DNA from: Marinomonas ostreistagni
Lineage (GTDB): Bacteria; Pseudomonadota; Gammaproteobacteria; Pseudomonadales; Marinomonadaceae
Assembly (NCBI RefSeq): GCF_016461785.1
Contig: NZ_JAEMUH010000006.1
Coordinates: forward strand, 62,001 to 126,000
Direction: 5' to 3'
Length of the DNA: 64,000 nt
Position 1 is the stretch's first letter; each line of letters opens with the position of its first letter. The notes below the pieces were generated by a model. The model did not search any database. It was given only the letters and a program-made list of their open reading frames with translations, and was not told where the DNA came from. The translations under genes were made by a program, and so were the position numbers. Shown here in pieces: positions 20,351 through 30,513 of the stretch.

Positions 20351-21019
20351 TTAAGCGAGCTCTAATACTCGGGGATTCGCCTTTGCAGATCTAGCAGTAT
20401 TTTGGTTTACCAAAGAGCGCCGGTATTCGATCAGATCAGCAATGGTGCCGATCTTTAGCCCATATAATTTAGCAAAGATTTCAAGGTCCGGACGGCGAGC
20501 CATACTGCCATCATCGTTGAGGATTTCAATAATGGCACACGAAGGTGTTAGACCCGCTAGTTGCGCTAGATCACAGCCGGCTTCAGTATGCCCATTTCGC
20601 TCCAGCACACCGCCCTTTTTCGCGACAATGGGAAAAACATGACCGGGTGATACGATATCCATCGACGTAGATTGCGGTGCGGCTGCGACGTGAATGGTTC
20701 GCGCACGATCAAACACAGAAATCCCTGTCGTCACCCCTTCAGCCGCCTCAATAGAGATCGTAAAATTGGTACCAAACTGCTCTGTGTTATGCGCCACCAT
20801 CGCCGTTAATCCCAACTGTCTCGCTGTCGTTTCCGTCATCGTTTGACATAAAAGACCGCGCCCTTTTGACACCATAAAATTGATAATTTCAGGTGTGACC
20901 TTTTCAGCAGCCACCATTAAGTCGCCTTCGTTTTCTCGGTCTTCATCGTCCATTATTATCACCATTTTGCCTTGACGGATGTCTTCGATGATGTCTTCTA
21001 TGGTGTTGAGTGCTGTCAT
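20351..21019 (-). CDS. ribB: 3,4-dihydroxy-2-butanone-4-phosphate synthase
   Basis: RibB (222 residues) converts ribulose 5-phosphate to the four-carbon riboflavin precursor. The acidic metal-binding motif [12 protein letters not shown] is at about residues 22-33, and GFTV-like [18 protein letters not shown] and [12 protein letters not shown] follow. There is no RibA domain. The start at 21019 is fixed by AGGAG seven bases upstream; a longer frame runs into ydfG. It follows rutABCDEF, an NCS1 gene and ydfG on the same strand, so it probably supplies flavin for RutA and RutF rather than acting as the only housekeeping copy. Confidence 0.93.
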   Translation of the reverse strand: MTALNTIEDIIEDIRQGKMVIIMDDEDRENEGDLMVAAEKVTPEIINFMVSKGRGLLCQTMTETTARQLGLTAMVAHNTEQFGTNFTISIEAAEGVTTGISVFDRARTIHVAAAPQSTSMDIVSPGHVFPIVAKKGGVLERNGHTEAGCDLAQLAGLTPSCAIIEILNDDGSMARRPDLEIFAKLYGLKIGTIADLIEYRRSLVNQNTARSAKANPRVLELA

Positions 21020-21051
21020 AATGTACTCCTGCGTAATCGCTGGTTTAGACG

Positions 21052-21810
<759 letters not shown>

Positions 21811-21913
21811 TCACATGAATCCTTTTTTTAAAGTGGCAACCTAACCCAATCGTGAAAACCATTGCATTAGGTGCCATCAAGATACGTTACATAAAAAATA
21901 GCGTTATCCAACG

Positions 21914-23395
21914 TTAAACATTAGATAGCTCTGAACTGACATAGGACTTAGGGCTAAACTGGCTAATGGCGTAATACAGCACGGCTCCACTCACGGCTCC
22001 CGTGAACCAACCGTAATTGTAAAACCACATCAAAGTATCAAAAGTGATTGCCACTATGGTCAGTGAGACAGGGATTAAAAATGCAAACATGCCAGTCCAA
22101 TTAACCGATGGATAAGCATCTTCTTTATAAAGCGCCAACACATCCAATGACTGCTTTTTAATCATGAAGTAATCAACGATCATGATGCCCGCAATAGGGC
22201 CAAGTAAGCTTGAATAAGCCAGTAACCAGTTGGAAATAAAGCCTTCAACACTGACATCGGAAGCGATCCAACCTAGCTTTTTCATTAACTCCCAGCTCAT
22301 CAACAAAATACCAACCAACCCCGTTAACAAAACACCCTTGGTATGATCAATGTACTTTGGTGCAATGTTCTGAAAATCATTAGTAGGCGACACTACATTT
22401 GCCGCGGTATTCGTTGACAAGGTCGCAATCACAATCATGACCATAGCAATCGCAACAATAAATGGATTTTCGATTTGACCGATCAGTGAAATAGGATCCG
22501 AAATAGTGACACCAAACATTTGTACCGATGCAGCAGTCATCACCACACCCAGAGACGAAAACATAAACATGGTCAATGGCAAGCCAATGACTTGACCAAT
22601 GATCTGATCTTTTTGCGATTTAGCGTAGCGGCTAAAGTCAGGAATATTCAGAGACAAAGTGGCCCAAAAGCCCACCATAGCAGTTAAGCCAGAAAAGAAA
22701 TATTTAGCAAAACCATCTGTTTCTGGGCGGCTGGCTGGGGTTGCTAACAACTCAACGTAGGACACCTTGCCGCTGGCCCAAAACAACAGGCCCAATGACA
22801 CGATTAAAAGTAAAGGGGCAGAAAGGGTTTCTAGCCATTTGATGGAGTTGGCTCCCTTGAGTACGACTATGATATTCAGTAGCCAGAAGATGAAAAAGCC
22901 TATCACCTCTCCTATACCACCTAAGCTTGCCCAGGCAGACGAGATCGACGATAAAAACAGATGGATGGCCAAGCCTCCAAACATGGTTTGAATACCGAAC
23001 CAACCACAGGCCACTAAGCCACGGATCATACAGGGAATGTTAGACCCTTTAATGCCGAACGAAGAACGCAGCATAACAGGGAAAGGGATACCGTATTTGG
23101 TCCCAGCAAAAGCGTTTAACGTTAACGGAATCAGTACGATAATGTTCGCGATTAAGATCGTCACTAACGCTTCCACTACAGATAAACCAAAGTAATTCGT
23201 TAAGATACCACCAAGCGTATAAGTGGGCACACAGATGGCAATCCCAACCCATAACGCAGCGATATTAAATTTACTCCAAGTTCGCTCGGAGACTTTTGTC
23301 GGCGCTAAATCTTCATTGAAGTTTTTGCTCGACTTAAGATCATCCCCTACTTCTAACTCGTAAAACTCATCAATCTTTTTCATGCTTGAATTCAT
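21914..23395 (-). CDS. NCS1-family nucleobase permease
   Basis: This 493-residue transporter has about twelve hydrophobic segments and matches the NCS1 family (Mhp1, PucI, Fur-type permeases): WVGIAICVPTYTLGG near residue 50, GIPFPVMLRSSFGIKG, GWFGIQT, NIPDFSRYAKS near 250, and NTAANVVSPTNDF near 330. Standard Rut operons carry RutG, a permease of a different family (NCS2), so this gene probably replaces it for uracil, thymine or a related base. GGAG eight bases upstream supports the start at 23395. Confidence 0.88.
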   Translation of the reverse strand: MNSSMKKIDEFYELEVGDDLKSSKNFNEDLAPTKVSERTWSKFNIAALWVGIAICVPTYTLGGILTNYFGLSVVEALVTILIANIIVLIPLTLNAFAGTKYGIPFPVMLRSSFGIKGSNIPCMIRGLVACGWFGIQTMFGGLAIHLFLSSISSAWASLGGIGEVIGFFIFWLLNIIVVLKGANSIKWLETLSAPLLLIVSLGLLFWASGKVSYVELLATPASRPETDGFAKYFFSGLTAMVGFWATLSLNIPDFSRYAKSQKDQIIGQVIGLPLTMFMFSSLGVVMTAASVQMFGVTISDPISLIGQIENPFIVAIAMVMIVIATLSTNTAANVVSPTNDFQNIAPKYIDHTKGVLLTGLVGILLMSWELMKKLGWIASDVSVEGFISNWLLAYSSLLGPIAGIMIVDYFMIKKQSLDVLALYKEDAYPSVNWTGMFAFLIPVSLTIVAITFDTLMWFYNYGWFTGAVSGAVLYYAISQFSPKSYVSSELSNV

Positions 23396-23535
23396 TTCTA
23401 CGTCTCCATTCGACTAGAAAACAGTTTTAGTTAATCACTCATTTCACCTACACATTGCACAAACATGACTTTGTTTTTATTAAGATTTCAGAGGTTTGCC
23501 GGATTTTCGTAAAGCTAAACAACTACCAAAACCAG

Positions 23536-24099
23536 TTAACTCAGGCTTTGATATTTGCGATTGAAATACACTAAGTTCGTCGCTTCCTCGGCTAACCCCA
23601 CAGCAAGCACTTCGCAGAAAAATACTTCGTGAGTACCAACGGTATTACGCGATGTAATACAACAATCAAATACGGTTGCACTGGCGGTCAATGACGGAGC
23701 GCCCGTCACCATCGGCTGCCATTGGGTCAACTCAAATCGCTCTGGCTGGGTCAGTTTGCTGGCAAAAGTACTCGATACAGCTTCTTGCCCAGCCCCAAGC
23801 ACATTGACACAAAGATGCTCAGCTTGATCAAAAACCGAGAACACCGAAGAAGAGCGGTTTAAACAAACCAATAACGTTGGCGGTGTATCCGTGACACTGG
23901 TGACTGCAGTGGCGGTGAAACCAACTGGCCCAACTGGGCTCATCGTGGTGATGACATTGACCGATGCGCCCAACCTCGACATGCCTTCTCTATAAAGCTT
24001 GGACACCTCTTCTTTCTGAATCGGAGACTCAACAGCAAGGGCGCTCACATCAAAGACAGTTGTTTGTCCATTAACGTTTGTGGAAATAGAATCAGACAT
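23536..24099 (-). CDS. rutF: RutF flavin reductase
   Basis: RutF (187 residues) supplies reduced FMN to RutA. Family features are FREGMSRLG-like [57 protein letters not shown], and [14 protein letters not shown] place the start at 24099 (MSDSIST), where GAGGAGG lies nine bases upstream inside rutE; the longer frame to 24168 is wholly within rutE. The 8-bp overlap with rutE suggests coupling. Confidence 0.93.
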   Translation of the reverse strand: MSDSISTNVNGQTTVFDVSALAVESPIQKEEVSKLYREGMSRLGASVNVITTMSPVGPVGFTATAVTSVTDTPPTLLVCLNRSSSVFSVFDQAEHLCVNVLGAGQEAVSSTFASKLTQPERFELTQWQPMVTGAPSLTASATVFDCCITSRNTVGTHEVFFCEVLAVGLAEEATNLVYFNRKYQSLS

Positions 24100-24682
24100 A
24101 CAGGCATGCCTCCTCTGCTGGTAGGCGTGGCAAACGTCCATACAACTTAGAGTCGTCGCCATAGCCAATGTTGATGATTAAATTTGCAGACCAATCAGTA
24201 TCAGCAAAAAATTCGCGGTTAAGTGCCTCCACATCAAACCCAGACATCGGCCCGGTATCCAACCCCATGGCTCGTGCAGCAAAGATCAAATATGCTGCTT
24301 GCATAGAGCTGTTACGCATAGCGGTTTCTTGGGCTAGCGCTTCACTTGAGGTGAACCAACTTTTCGCATCCCCGTGAGGAAATAAGGTCGGTAATTGGTC
24401 ATAAAACTTACGGTCGTAGGCCACGATCACCGTCAAAGGCGCGGTCATGGTTTTCTCTAGATTACCTTTTGATAATGTAGGGGCTAATCGAGCTTTGCCC
24501 TCTTCTGAGGTTACAAATACAAACCGAGCCGGAGAGCAGTTTGCAGAAGTTGGACCAAGGCTGGTTAAGCGATATAGCTCATCCAGTTGCTCTTTCGTTA
24601 GGCTTTTATTCAACCATCCGTTATGGGTTCTTGCCGCGGTAAACAGTTGTTCAATACTGGCCTGTTCTAATTCTGCTTTCAT
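24092..24682 (-). CDS. rutE: RutE malonic semialdehyde reductase
   Basis: RutE (196 residues) is a nitroreductase-fold FMN enzyme that reduces malonic semialdehyde to 3-hydroxypropionate. Visible are [12 protein letters not shown] near the N terminus, the flavin-contact stretch [41 protein letters not shown], and [10 protein letters not shown] near the end. It starts 9 bp after the rutD stop and overlaps rutF at its 3' end. Confidence 0.94.
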   Translation of the reverse strand: MKAELEQASIEQLFTAARTHNGWLNKSLTKEQLDELYRLTSLGPTSANCSPARFVFVTSEEGKARLAPTLSKGNLEKTMTAPLTVIVAYDRKFYDQLPTLFPHGDAKSWFTSSEALAQETAMRNSSMQAAYLIFAARAMGLDTGPMSGFDVEALNREFFADTDWSANLIINIGYGDDSKLYGRLPRLPAEEACLYV

Positions 24683-24691
24683 TTTTTGCTC

Positions 24692-25468
24692 CTAACGCAA
24701 AGCATCGTAAAACGTCTCAAGTATGTGGTTGAACGCCTCCGGTTCAGTCACATTGCATCCGTGACCGCCGTGTTCTAAGACATACAGACTTGATTGGGTT
24801 AATTTTTTATCAAGCTCCAAAGAGCAGGAATACGGCACCAGTAGATCATCTTTGCTGGCCACCACACCGACTGGACAAGCCAGCTCGGACAAGGATTGAG
24901 AGACATCAAAGGCTTCAATCGCCGTGATTCTTGCGAGCAAGTTGTCTTTACTAAAACCGGATGACAAAAGATGATCTAGCTCTCGATCCAGCAGCGCACG
25001 ATTGGTTTTCATCCATTCGGATGGGTACAAAAATAGAGGCTGCGCTTGGAGATAGGCTTCCAAGCCGACCTGCTTAAGAATCGATTTTCGAATGTCGAAA
25101 CAGCGCTTGGTATGCTCGTCGGTTTTATCCCAAGCATTAATAAGCAATAAACTCGAGACCTTTTCAGGGCTTTGCAAAGCCAACTGCAAGCCAATTAAGC
25201 CACCCAGGGCATGTCCGATAATATGCGCGCACTCGGTTCCACTTTGCGCCATAACGGTTTCGATTTCGGTCGCCATATCGGCAATCTTGTAGCCATTTGG
25301 CAGCACACCAGCACTTTTTCCAGTACCGTATTGATCGTAAATTACGACCTTAAAACGTTTGGCTAACTCCGGTACTTGCGCTTGCCAATACTGATGAGAA
25401 CCTCCCAACCCTGAGGATAATAAAACCGCCTCAGAGTGGGATGCATCACCATGGATTTCGTAATACAT
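24692..25468 (-). CDS. rutD: RutD aminoacrylate hydrolase
   Basis: RutD (258 residues) is an alpha/beta-hydrolase-fold protein that speeds breakdown of aminoacrylate in the Rut pathway. The nucleophile elbow reads GHALGG rather than GxSxG; E. coli RutD also reads GHALG, so this is a family trait. Further matches are HTKRCFDIR, QPLFLYPSEWM, SKDDLLVPYSCS and GGHGCNVTEPEAFN. I choose the ATG at 25468 (MYYEIHG) with AAGGA upstream; the longer frame runs into rutC. Confidence 0.92.
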   Translation of the reverse strand: MYYEIHGDASHSEAVLLSSGLGGSHQYWQAQVPELAKRFKVVIYDQYGTGKSAGVLPNGYKIADMATEIETVMAQSGTECAHIIGHALGGLIGLQLALQSPEKVSSLLLINAWDKTDEHTKRCFDIRKSILKQVGLEAYLQAQPLFLYPSEWMKTNRALLDRELDHLLSSGFSKDNLLARITAIEAFDVSQSLSELACPVGVVASKDDLLVPYSCSLELDKKLTQSSLYVLEHGGHGCNVTEPEAFNHILETFYDALR

Positions 25469-25487
25469 GGTCTTCCTTAGCCTGTGC

Positions 25488-25880
25488 TTAGCTGTCTTTG
25501 CCAACATGAGCAATCGATGCGATCTCAATAAGCGCCGCTTCTTTCACAAGACCACATTGGATGCAGTATCGAGCCGGTTTATCGCCAGGGAAAAACTCCG
25601 CGTACACTTCGTTGATGGCGGCGTAATCACTCCAGTCTTTGATCATGATCATATTGAATGTCACGTCGGCCATGGTGCCGCCCGCTTCTTCCACTACGCC
25701 TTTGATAATCTCTAGAACATGGCGTGTTTGCGCACTCGCATCCCCTGGGTAGACCACATTGTTTTCACTATCAAATGGTAGGGTTCCTGATACATAAACA
25801 ATGCCATCAGCCATCGTTCCTGGGACAAAAGGGGCAAGTGGCTTTCCGGTTCCTTTAGGCATTACAGTTTGCTTTGGCAT
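25488..25880 (-). CDS. rutC: RutC aminoacrylate deaminase (Rid family)
   Basis: RutC (130 residues) is a Rid-family protein that deaminates 3-aminoacrylate to malonic semialdehyde. The sequence shows [51 protein letters not shown] and [20 protein letters not shown], where the Arg before the C-terminal strand binds the substrate carboxylate. It lies between rutB and rutD in the standard order. Confidence 0.95.
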   Translation of the reverse strand: MPKQTVMPKGTGKPLAPFVPGTMADGIVYVSGTLPFDSENNVVYPGDASAQTRHVLEIIKGVVEEAGGTMADVTFNMIMIKDWSDYAAINEVYAEFFPGDKPARYCIQCGLVKEAALIEIASIAHVGKDS

Positions 25881-25890
25881 GAATGATTCC

Positions 25891-26601
25891 TTATACAGAG
25901 AGAGCGTTTTGATAGTCTTCTAGGCTGGCAACCCAACCAAAAAACGTACTGATGTTTTTCAATGCTGCGTCATGGGCCGATGGCGGCCCTGCTGGATACG
26001 TTGCATCGGACAAAGCGATTCCAAAATATTCAAGATGGAAGCCATCACGCAGGGTCGACTCCACACATACGTTGGTGGCGATACCGGTAAACACGAGGTT
26101 TCGAATGCCGCGAGCACGTAACATGCTGTCTAAGTTGGTATTAAAGAAACCGCTGTAACGGGTTTTCGGAATGACCCAATCTCCTTCCTGAGGTGTTAGC
26201 TCATCAACCAAGGCATAATCCCACCCCCCTTTAGCCAAAAATCGGCCTTCCAGCTCAGGATTTTTACGCATGGTTTTTAAAGCATTGGATTTATGCCAGT
26301 TTGGAGAGCCTTCACCACCAGCTTCCACGTATTGTGGATCCCAGCCATTTTGTAAAAACACAACTTGAATGCCGGCTTTGCGGGACAGTTCAATGGCTGA
26401 ATTGATATTCTTCACCACTGGCGCCGTCGCGGAGACATCAAATCCCGCTAGGTCCAAATACCCCTCAATGGTGGTGTAGGCGTTTTGCATATCCACCACG
26501 ATCAAAGCCGTTTCACTCGGTTTAATCGAAATGGGCTCTGGCTCTGCTTGAATCAGCTTGCTCGCTTGCGCACCAGTATTTAAGGCATACCCTGAAATCA
26601 T
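25891..26601 (-). CDS. rutB: RutB ureidoacrylate amidohydrolase
   Basis: RutB (236 residues) is an isochorismatase-fold hydrolase that releases aminoacrylate and carbamate. The catalytic triad can be placed as Asp in VVDMQNAY (about 36), Lys in IPKTRYSGF (about 145) and Cys in [15 protein letters not shown] (about 179). The ATG overlaps the rutA stop (ATGA), so the two are coupled. Confidence 0.95.
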   Translation of the reverse strand: MISGYALNTGAQASKLIQAEPEPISIKPSETALIVVDMQNAYTTIEGYLDLAGFDVSATAPVVKNINSAIELSRKAGIQVVFLQNGWDPQYVEAGGEGSPNWHKSNALKTMRKNPELEGRFLAKGGWDYALVDELTPQEGDWVIPKTRYSGFFNTNLDSMLRARGIRNLVFTGIATNVCVESTLRDGFHLEYFGIALSDATYPAGPPSAHDAALKNISTFFGWVASLEDYQNALSV

Positions 26602-27689
26602 GCAGCGTACTCCCCATCAACCGTCACATGCTGACGGGTTTTCATCAGAGGTTGAATGCGTTCACCAAACGCGGTCACTCCTTCAACAAAATGATCAAAG
26701 GTCAACAAGACACCGCCCGTCCCTTCTACTTCCGCCACTTCATCCAGCAGCTTCGCCACGGTTTCGTATGAGCCAACTAACGTCCCCATATTGATATTGA
26801 CCGCTGACGTTGGGTCCGACATTTGACGCACATTAGTATCCGAACCAGACGTTTTGTCTTTGGCGGCTTGAACACCTAACCACTCTAATGCTTCGTCGTC
26901 TTTACCTTCTTTGTAGCTTTCCCATTTAGCGCGCGCCGCTTCATCGGTTTCATCGGCAATCACCATAAAGAGAACAAACGAGCTCACATCACGACCTGTT
27001 TTTTCAGTCGCATCTTGCAAACGGTTGACCGCAGGTTGGAAAGCTTTTGGGGTGTTCACTCCTTTACCAAAAATAAAGTTGTAGTCGGCAAACTTCGCTG
27101 AAAACGCCATGCCCGCATCACTTGAGCCAGCACAGATGATTTTCATTTTGTCTTGTGGTTTGGGGCTTACGCGACAATCGTCCATGGTGAAGTGATCACC
27201 TTTGAAATCGGATTTGCCTTCGTCCCACAAGTCACGCAGTACTTGCGCATATTCAGACAAGTAATCATAGCGAGAGGCGAAAAACTCATCCCCTGGCCAA
27301 AGGCCCATTTGCGTGTATTCAGGTTTTTGCCAACCGGTCACAAGGTTCACCCCAAAGCGGCCATGGGAAATGGAATCAATGGTGGATGCCATGCGCGCCA
27401 CAATGGCAGGAGGCAATGTCAGAGTGGCCGCGGTTGCGAAAAGTTTGATTTTTGAGGTGGCTGCGGCAAGACCCGCCATCAGCGTGAAAGACTCTAGGTT
27501 GTGATCCCAGAACTCGGTTTTACCGCCAAAGCCACGTAACTTAATCATGGATAAAGCGAAGTCCAGACCATAATGCTCAGCACGTAAAACAATCTCTTTA
27601 TTGAGATCAAACGTCGGCATGTACTGAGGTGCATTTTCAGAGATAAGCCAACCATTGTTTCCAATCGGAATAAAAACACCAATTTGCAT
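26598..27689 (-). CDS. rutA: RutA pyrimidine oxygenase
   Basis: RutA (363 residues) is the flavin-dependent oxygenase that opens the uracil or thymine ring, using FMN delivered by RutF and molecular oxygen. It belongs to the luciferase-like fold: [15 protein letters not shown] at the N terminus, [40 protein letters not shown], and [26 protein letters not shown] lies 8 bases before the ATG. It is the first gene of the rut string, and its control region contains a RutR-type operator. Confidence 0.96.
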   Translation of the reverse strand: MQIGVFIPIGNNGWLISENAPQYMPTFDLNKEIVLRAEHYGLDFALSMIKLRGFGGKTEFWDHNLESFTLMAGLAAATSKIKLFATAATLTLPPAIVARMASTIDSISHGRFGVNLVTGWQKPEYTQMGLWPGDEFFASRYDYLSEYAQVLRDLWDEGKSDFKGDHFTMDDCRVSPKPQDKMKIICAGSSDAGMAFSAKFADYNFIFGKGVNTPKAFQPAVNRLQDATEKTGRDVSSFVLFMVIADETDEAARAKWESYKEGKDDEALEWLGVQAAKDKTSGSDTNVRQMSDPTSAVNINMGTLVGSYETVAKLLDEVAEVEGTGGVLLTFDHFVEGVTAFGERIQPLMKTRQHVTVDGEYAA

Positions 27690-27731
27690 AAAAACTCCTT
27701 GTATCTTTCAAACTATTTTATTGATCACGTT

Positions 27732-27745
27732 TTGATCTATATCAA
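27732..27745. promoter_or_regulatory. FNR/Anr-type box upstream of rutA
   Basis: The bases TTGAT-CTAT-ATCAA match the FNR/Anr consensus (TTGAT, four bases, ATCAA) exactly and are centred about 49 bp upstream of the rutA ATG. An oxygen-responsive control would make sense because RutA uses O2. The same bases overlap a possible sigma-54 promoter, so one of the two readings may be chance. Confidence 0.45.
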
Positions 27746-27756
27746 GAAAGATGCCA
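27741..27756 (-). promoter_or_regulatory. possible sigma-54 promoter for rutA
   Basis: Read on the minus strand, TGGCATCTTTCTTGAT resembles the -24/-12 pattern: GG and the -12 element are ten bases apart. The -12 dinucleotide is GA rather than the nearly invariant GC, which weakens it. E. coli rut is under nitrogen (NtrC) control, which is why I looked. Confidence 0.25.
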
Positions 27757-27810
27757 AATAATTTTTATTTATAGTTTACAGAGACTTAGCTAAAAACAGC
27801 CCTATCTTTT

Positions 27811-27826
27811 CAGACCAAATGGTCTG
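27811..27826. promoter_or_regulatory. RutR operator
   Basis: CAGACCA-AA-TGGTCTG is a perfect 7-bp inverted repeat with a 2-bp spacer. Its core GACCAnnTGGTC is identical to the E. coli RutR consensus core (TTGACCAnnTGGTCAA). It lies between rutA and the divergent rutR, 122 bp from the rutA start, where RutR would repress until uracil or thymine binds. Confidence 0.8.
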
Positions 27827-28104
27827 TTTTAAACCAACTAGAATGGTGCAAGCATTTTCATTACGCACTTAAATTGCTCAAAAAGTGCACTCGAAAGACG
27901 AATCAAAAACAGCCTAAAGAGTCAGAAACGCGTCGAAGCCAGCCCTTAAAAAGATGCAGAAATCAGGCATATTCAACACAGGAAAACTTAGATAAGAGAC
28001 AAATAAATCAAGTTAGTCACACACAGCGAAGCAAGTGGTACAATCAATGCTCAATACAGCTCTGAGCGAAAAGAAAAACCCTCTGTAAGGAAGTAGCGTT
28101 TTCA

Positions 28105-28800
28105 ATGACTAAAGCCGACATTTCTCTTAAAGGCACAAAGGTTCAACCATTAAAGAAGCCTCGTACCGAGTTGGAACCAGGTGCACGTAGACGTAAGAAG
28201 TTTGATGATAAAAGGCAATTCATTTTGGAAACCGCATTGTCTGTCTTCTCGAAATACGGCTTTCATGGCACGACCATTGAGCAAATCGCCAACAGTGCAG
28301 ACATTTCGAAAACCAACCTGTTTTACTATTTCAGTAATAAAGAAGAGCTGTATCTAACGATCTTAGAAAACATCCTCAATGACTGGCTAAAGCCAATTAC
28401 CATTTTTGAAGAAGTGGATGACCCTGAAGATGTGTTGAAAAACTACATCCGTTTGAAACTAGAACTGTCTCGCGATCAACCCGAAGCGTCTCGTCTATTC
28501 TGTCTTGAGATTATCCAAGGTGCGCCCATCCTAAAAGGCTACCTGGAAAACGAGCTGAAAAGCATCTTGCAAGACAAGTCCAAAGTTATCGAAAGCTGGG
28601 TCAGTAAGGGGAAAATCAAGCCGATCAATCCTATTCAATTGATCTTCTTTATCTGGTCAACCACCCAGCACTTCGCAGACTTTAATGTTCAAGTGAAAGC
28701 CATCACAGGCAAAGACTTATCGAATAAGAAATTCTTCGAAGAAACCTGCAGTGCAATCCAGCAACTGATTATTGATGGTTTGAAGCGACCAAGGCTTTAA
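28105..28800 (+). CDS. rutR: RutR pyrimidine-responsive TetR-family repressor
   Basis: RutR (231 residues) is a TetR-type regulator. The helix-turn-helix is at about residues 50-75 (GFHGTTIEQIANSADISKTNLFYYFSNKEELY). The effector domain follows E. coli RutR closely: YIRLKLELSRDQPEASRLFCLEIIQGAP, SKVIESWVSKGKIKPINPIQLIFFIWSTTQHFADF, which is the uracil-binding region. The N-terminal extension of about 30 residues is basic. It is divergent from rutA and next to a matching operator. Confidence 0.94.
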   Translation: MTKADISLKGTKVQPLKKPRTELEPGARRRKKFDDKRQFILETALSVFSKYGFHGTTIEQIANSADISKTNLFYYFSNKEELYLTILENILNDWLKPITIFEEVDDPEDVLKNYIRLKLELSRDQPEASRLFCLEIIQGAPILKGYLENELKSILQDKSKVIESWVSKGKIKPINPIQLIFFIWSTTQHFADFNVQVKAITGKDLSNKKFFEETCSAIQQLIIDGLKRPRL

Positions 28801-28816
28801 GCCTCGCGCCGCTTAA

Positions 28817-28987
28817 AAGGCAGTGAGAGAATGGGGACAAAAAACAACTGGACGCTTAGTCAAACTACTTCCGGACTACAAACTCCCCAATGCGGACATC
28901 GTAGCACTGGTTTCGTCCACTCAAGAAAAGCGCCCTGCTAAAGTGAATCGGTTTATTGATTACTTAAAGCAGGGTCTAAAAAATTAA
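28817..28987 (+). pseudogene. remnant of a LysR-family regulator (C-terminal end only)
   Basis: Reading the plus strand between rutR and the DUF2834 gene gives about 56 codons ending at TAA 28985-28987. The end of the peptide (GRLVKLLPDYKLPNADIVAL, then VSSTQEKRPAKVNRFIDYL) is typical of the last 50 residues of LysR effector domains. An in-frame stop lies just upstream (28814-28816) and the HTH and most of the effector domain are missing. This is a deletion remnant, and its stop codon overlaps the 3' end of the opposite gene. Confidence 0.75.
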
Positions 28988-29307
28988 TTGTGCGTTTCTA
29001 AGTTGCGCTCGCGCATATATAAATACAGAGGCAGCCCTAAGGACACTCCAACACAAAGAGTCGATAAAACAGGTAACCAAGGCATAGGAACGAAGTACTT
29101 TCTGCTATCCACCAGAATAAACACGATGAGAACCACAGCGGAAACAATAACATCTAGACCAAAAAAAGCGCCTATGCGTGTACTGAATAGCTCACGAAGA
29201 ATTAAATCAGGTGCCAAGCCATATTCCATAAACCAAGGGATGAATTGAGAAAAAGGCAGTACGATGCCTGCGACACATAAAACTAAGTACAAGCTTTTTA
29301 AATTCAT
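28984..29307 (-). CDS. DUF2834 membrane protein
   Basis: The 107-residue product has three hydrophobic segments (about 1-22, 47-68, 78-98) and matches the DUF2834 layout: LVLCVAGIVLPFSQFIPWFMEYGL, FFGLDVIVSAVVLIVFI and LGLPLYLYMRE. The function is unknown. The ATG at 29307 (MNLKSLY) has GGGAG upstream; the longer frame from 29361 overlaps the DinB gene. Confidence 0.8.
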   Translation of the reverse strand: MNLKSLYLVLCVAGIVLPFSQFIPWFMEYGLAPDLILRELFSTRIGAFFGLDVIVSAVVLIVFILVDSRKYFVPMPWLPVLSTLCVGVSLGLPLYLYMRERNLETHN

Positions 29308-29344
29308 TGAGATACACTCCCTGATCTCTTGTGTGATTGGACGA

Positions 29345-29878
29345 TTAAGATTCTTGATCAATTAACGCCAGTAAATCCGTTACACCAACCTCCTCACCCG
29401 CTTGCGATAATAACGTAGTCACTTGACCGCGATGGTGAGTTTGATGGTTAAAAAAATGAAGAATAAGACTTCCAAAATGCTTATTCGCAGGAATGCCTTT
29501 CGTATTGTAATAGCTTAAAAGTGAGTCTAGGTCTTGATCGGATAATTGCTCAACCCAATGGATTATATGATTATCTAGCCAAGCCCTTTGCTTCGCTAAT
29601 TCGCCAATATCTTCAAAAAGAATCTGATCTAAGTGACTGGGTGTTGGCAACTCGATTACATCAGGCAAAGAAGGGCTTGTAGGATGAGAGGAAAATCGCT
29701 TCAGCCAGATAATGTCTCCCACATAGATATGATTCAACGTCCCAAGGATAGAGCCAAAAAAGGCCCCCCGATCTTTTGTTAATTCTGTATTGTCGAGTCG
29801 TAAAGCTGCGTCATAAACCTTGTTATTCATCCACTGATTATAAGTGGCCAACAATTCGAAATGTGCCTTAACAGTCAT
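29345..29878 (-). CDS. DinB-family protein
   Basis: This 177-residue protein fits the DinB/YfiT four-helix metal-binding family. Putative metal ligands are His in LGTLNHIYVGD (about residue 50) and two His in FFNHQTHHRGQ (about 143-147), where the HxxxH spacing is typical. Such proteins are often thiol-dependent transferases or hydrolases, but the substrate cannot be told. It lies 37 bp upstream of the DUF2834 start on the same strand. Confidence 0.85.
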   Translation of the reverse strand: MTVKAHFELLATYNQWMNNKVYDAALRLDNTELTKDRGAFFGSILGTLNHIYVGDIIWLKRFSSHPTSPSLPDVIELPTPSHLDQILFEDIGELAKQRAWLDNHIIHWVEQLSDQDLDSLLSYYNTKGIPANKHFGSLILHFFNHQTHHRGQVTTLLSQAGEEVGVTDLLALIDQES

Positions 29879-29912
29879 CTCTATTCCTTGTTATAAATGC
29901 CTTTAACACTTC

Positions 29913-30398
29913 TCATTCTAGCGCTCGCCTTACTACTTTCTCAACGTTCAATTCATAAGTAGTAAATTTATCTCCCATCATATTTGTCTCGAATGTACGC
30001 TGTGCAAGCTTATCTAAAAAGCGGTAGCTGGGACGTGTATGCAATAAATGAATATAAACAGTATGGTGTTGAAGCTCGTGACACCAAATCATCAATTGTT
30101 TAAAAACGGTTTTTCCTAATCCCCAGCTGCTATCGTCGAGCACAATCGCAATCTCATGACCTTGCTCAGATTGTTGAATACCGCACCAACCAATAAGCGT
30201 TTCGCCCTTTAGAATGGCGCGCACCAAACACCCCGCTTTAGCATCCTCCGCCATTTTGGCGTTTACCCATTGACGAACCAAGCTTTCATCAAAAACATCA
30301 TGCTGAATTAGATGCTTTCGAGTACTCGTCTTGTTCAAGATGGGTAGCAACTTTTGCGGTGCGACCGTATTTAATGACTGGAATTGAATGCTGTCCAT
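29913..30398 (-). CDS. GNAT-family acetyltransferase
   Basis: The 161-residue sequence has a GNAT-like pattern: GCLVRAILKGETLIGWCGIQ, then the acidic strand HEIAIVLDDSSWGLGKTVFKQLMIWC, where the acetyl-CoA loop motif (Q/RxxGxG/A) appears as SSWGLGK. Substrate unknown. It may be co-transcribed with the DinB gene 34 bp downstream. Confidence 0.75.
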   Translation of the reverse strand: MDSIQFQSLNTVAPQKLLPILNKTSTRKHLIQHDVFDESLVRQWVNAKMAEDAKAGCLVRAILKGETLIGWCGIQQSEQGHEIAIVLDDSSWGLGKTVFKQLMIWCHELQHHTVYIHLLHTRPSYRFLDKLAQRTFETNMMGDKFTTYELNVEKVVRRALE

Positions 30399-30513
30399 AG
30401 TCTTCCTACTGTTTTGATTTTTTATTCAACACTTCTTTGTCGGAGGAGGCACTGTATTTATTACAGCGAGATAAATTAAAAGCCTGCCCCTTCCTTTTCT
30501 TAGAAGCTCAAAA

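Larger units (their letters stand above)
27690..28104. promoter_or_regulatory. divergent rutA/rutR control region
   Basis: This 415-bp region has no convincing gene. The rutA side (27690-27830) holds three motifs listed separately. The rutR side (27831-28104) is AT-rich, with a TACAAT at 28039-28044 that could be a -10 box for rutR but no good -35; AAGGAAG lies 10-11 bases before the rutR ATG. A half-site TGGTGCA at 27844-27850 recalls part of an NtrC site but lacks its partner. A 63-codon frame here does not look coding. Confidence 0.55.

Noticed and set aside
24692-25468. Apparent loss of the nucleophile serine in RutD (GHALGG)
   Set aside because: E. coli RutD also has GHALG at this place, so it is a family trait and not a local defect.
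27874-28065. 63-codon frame in the rutR leader
   Set aside because: Very rich in Lys, Gln, Ser and Asn, with no ribosome binding site; more likely untranslated leader.
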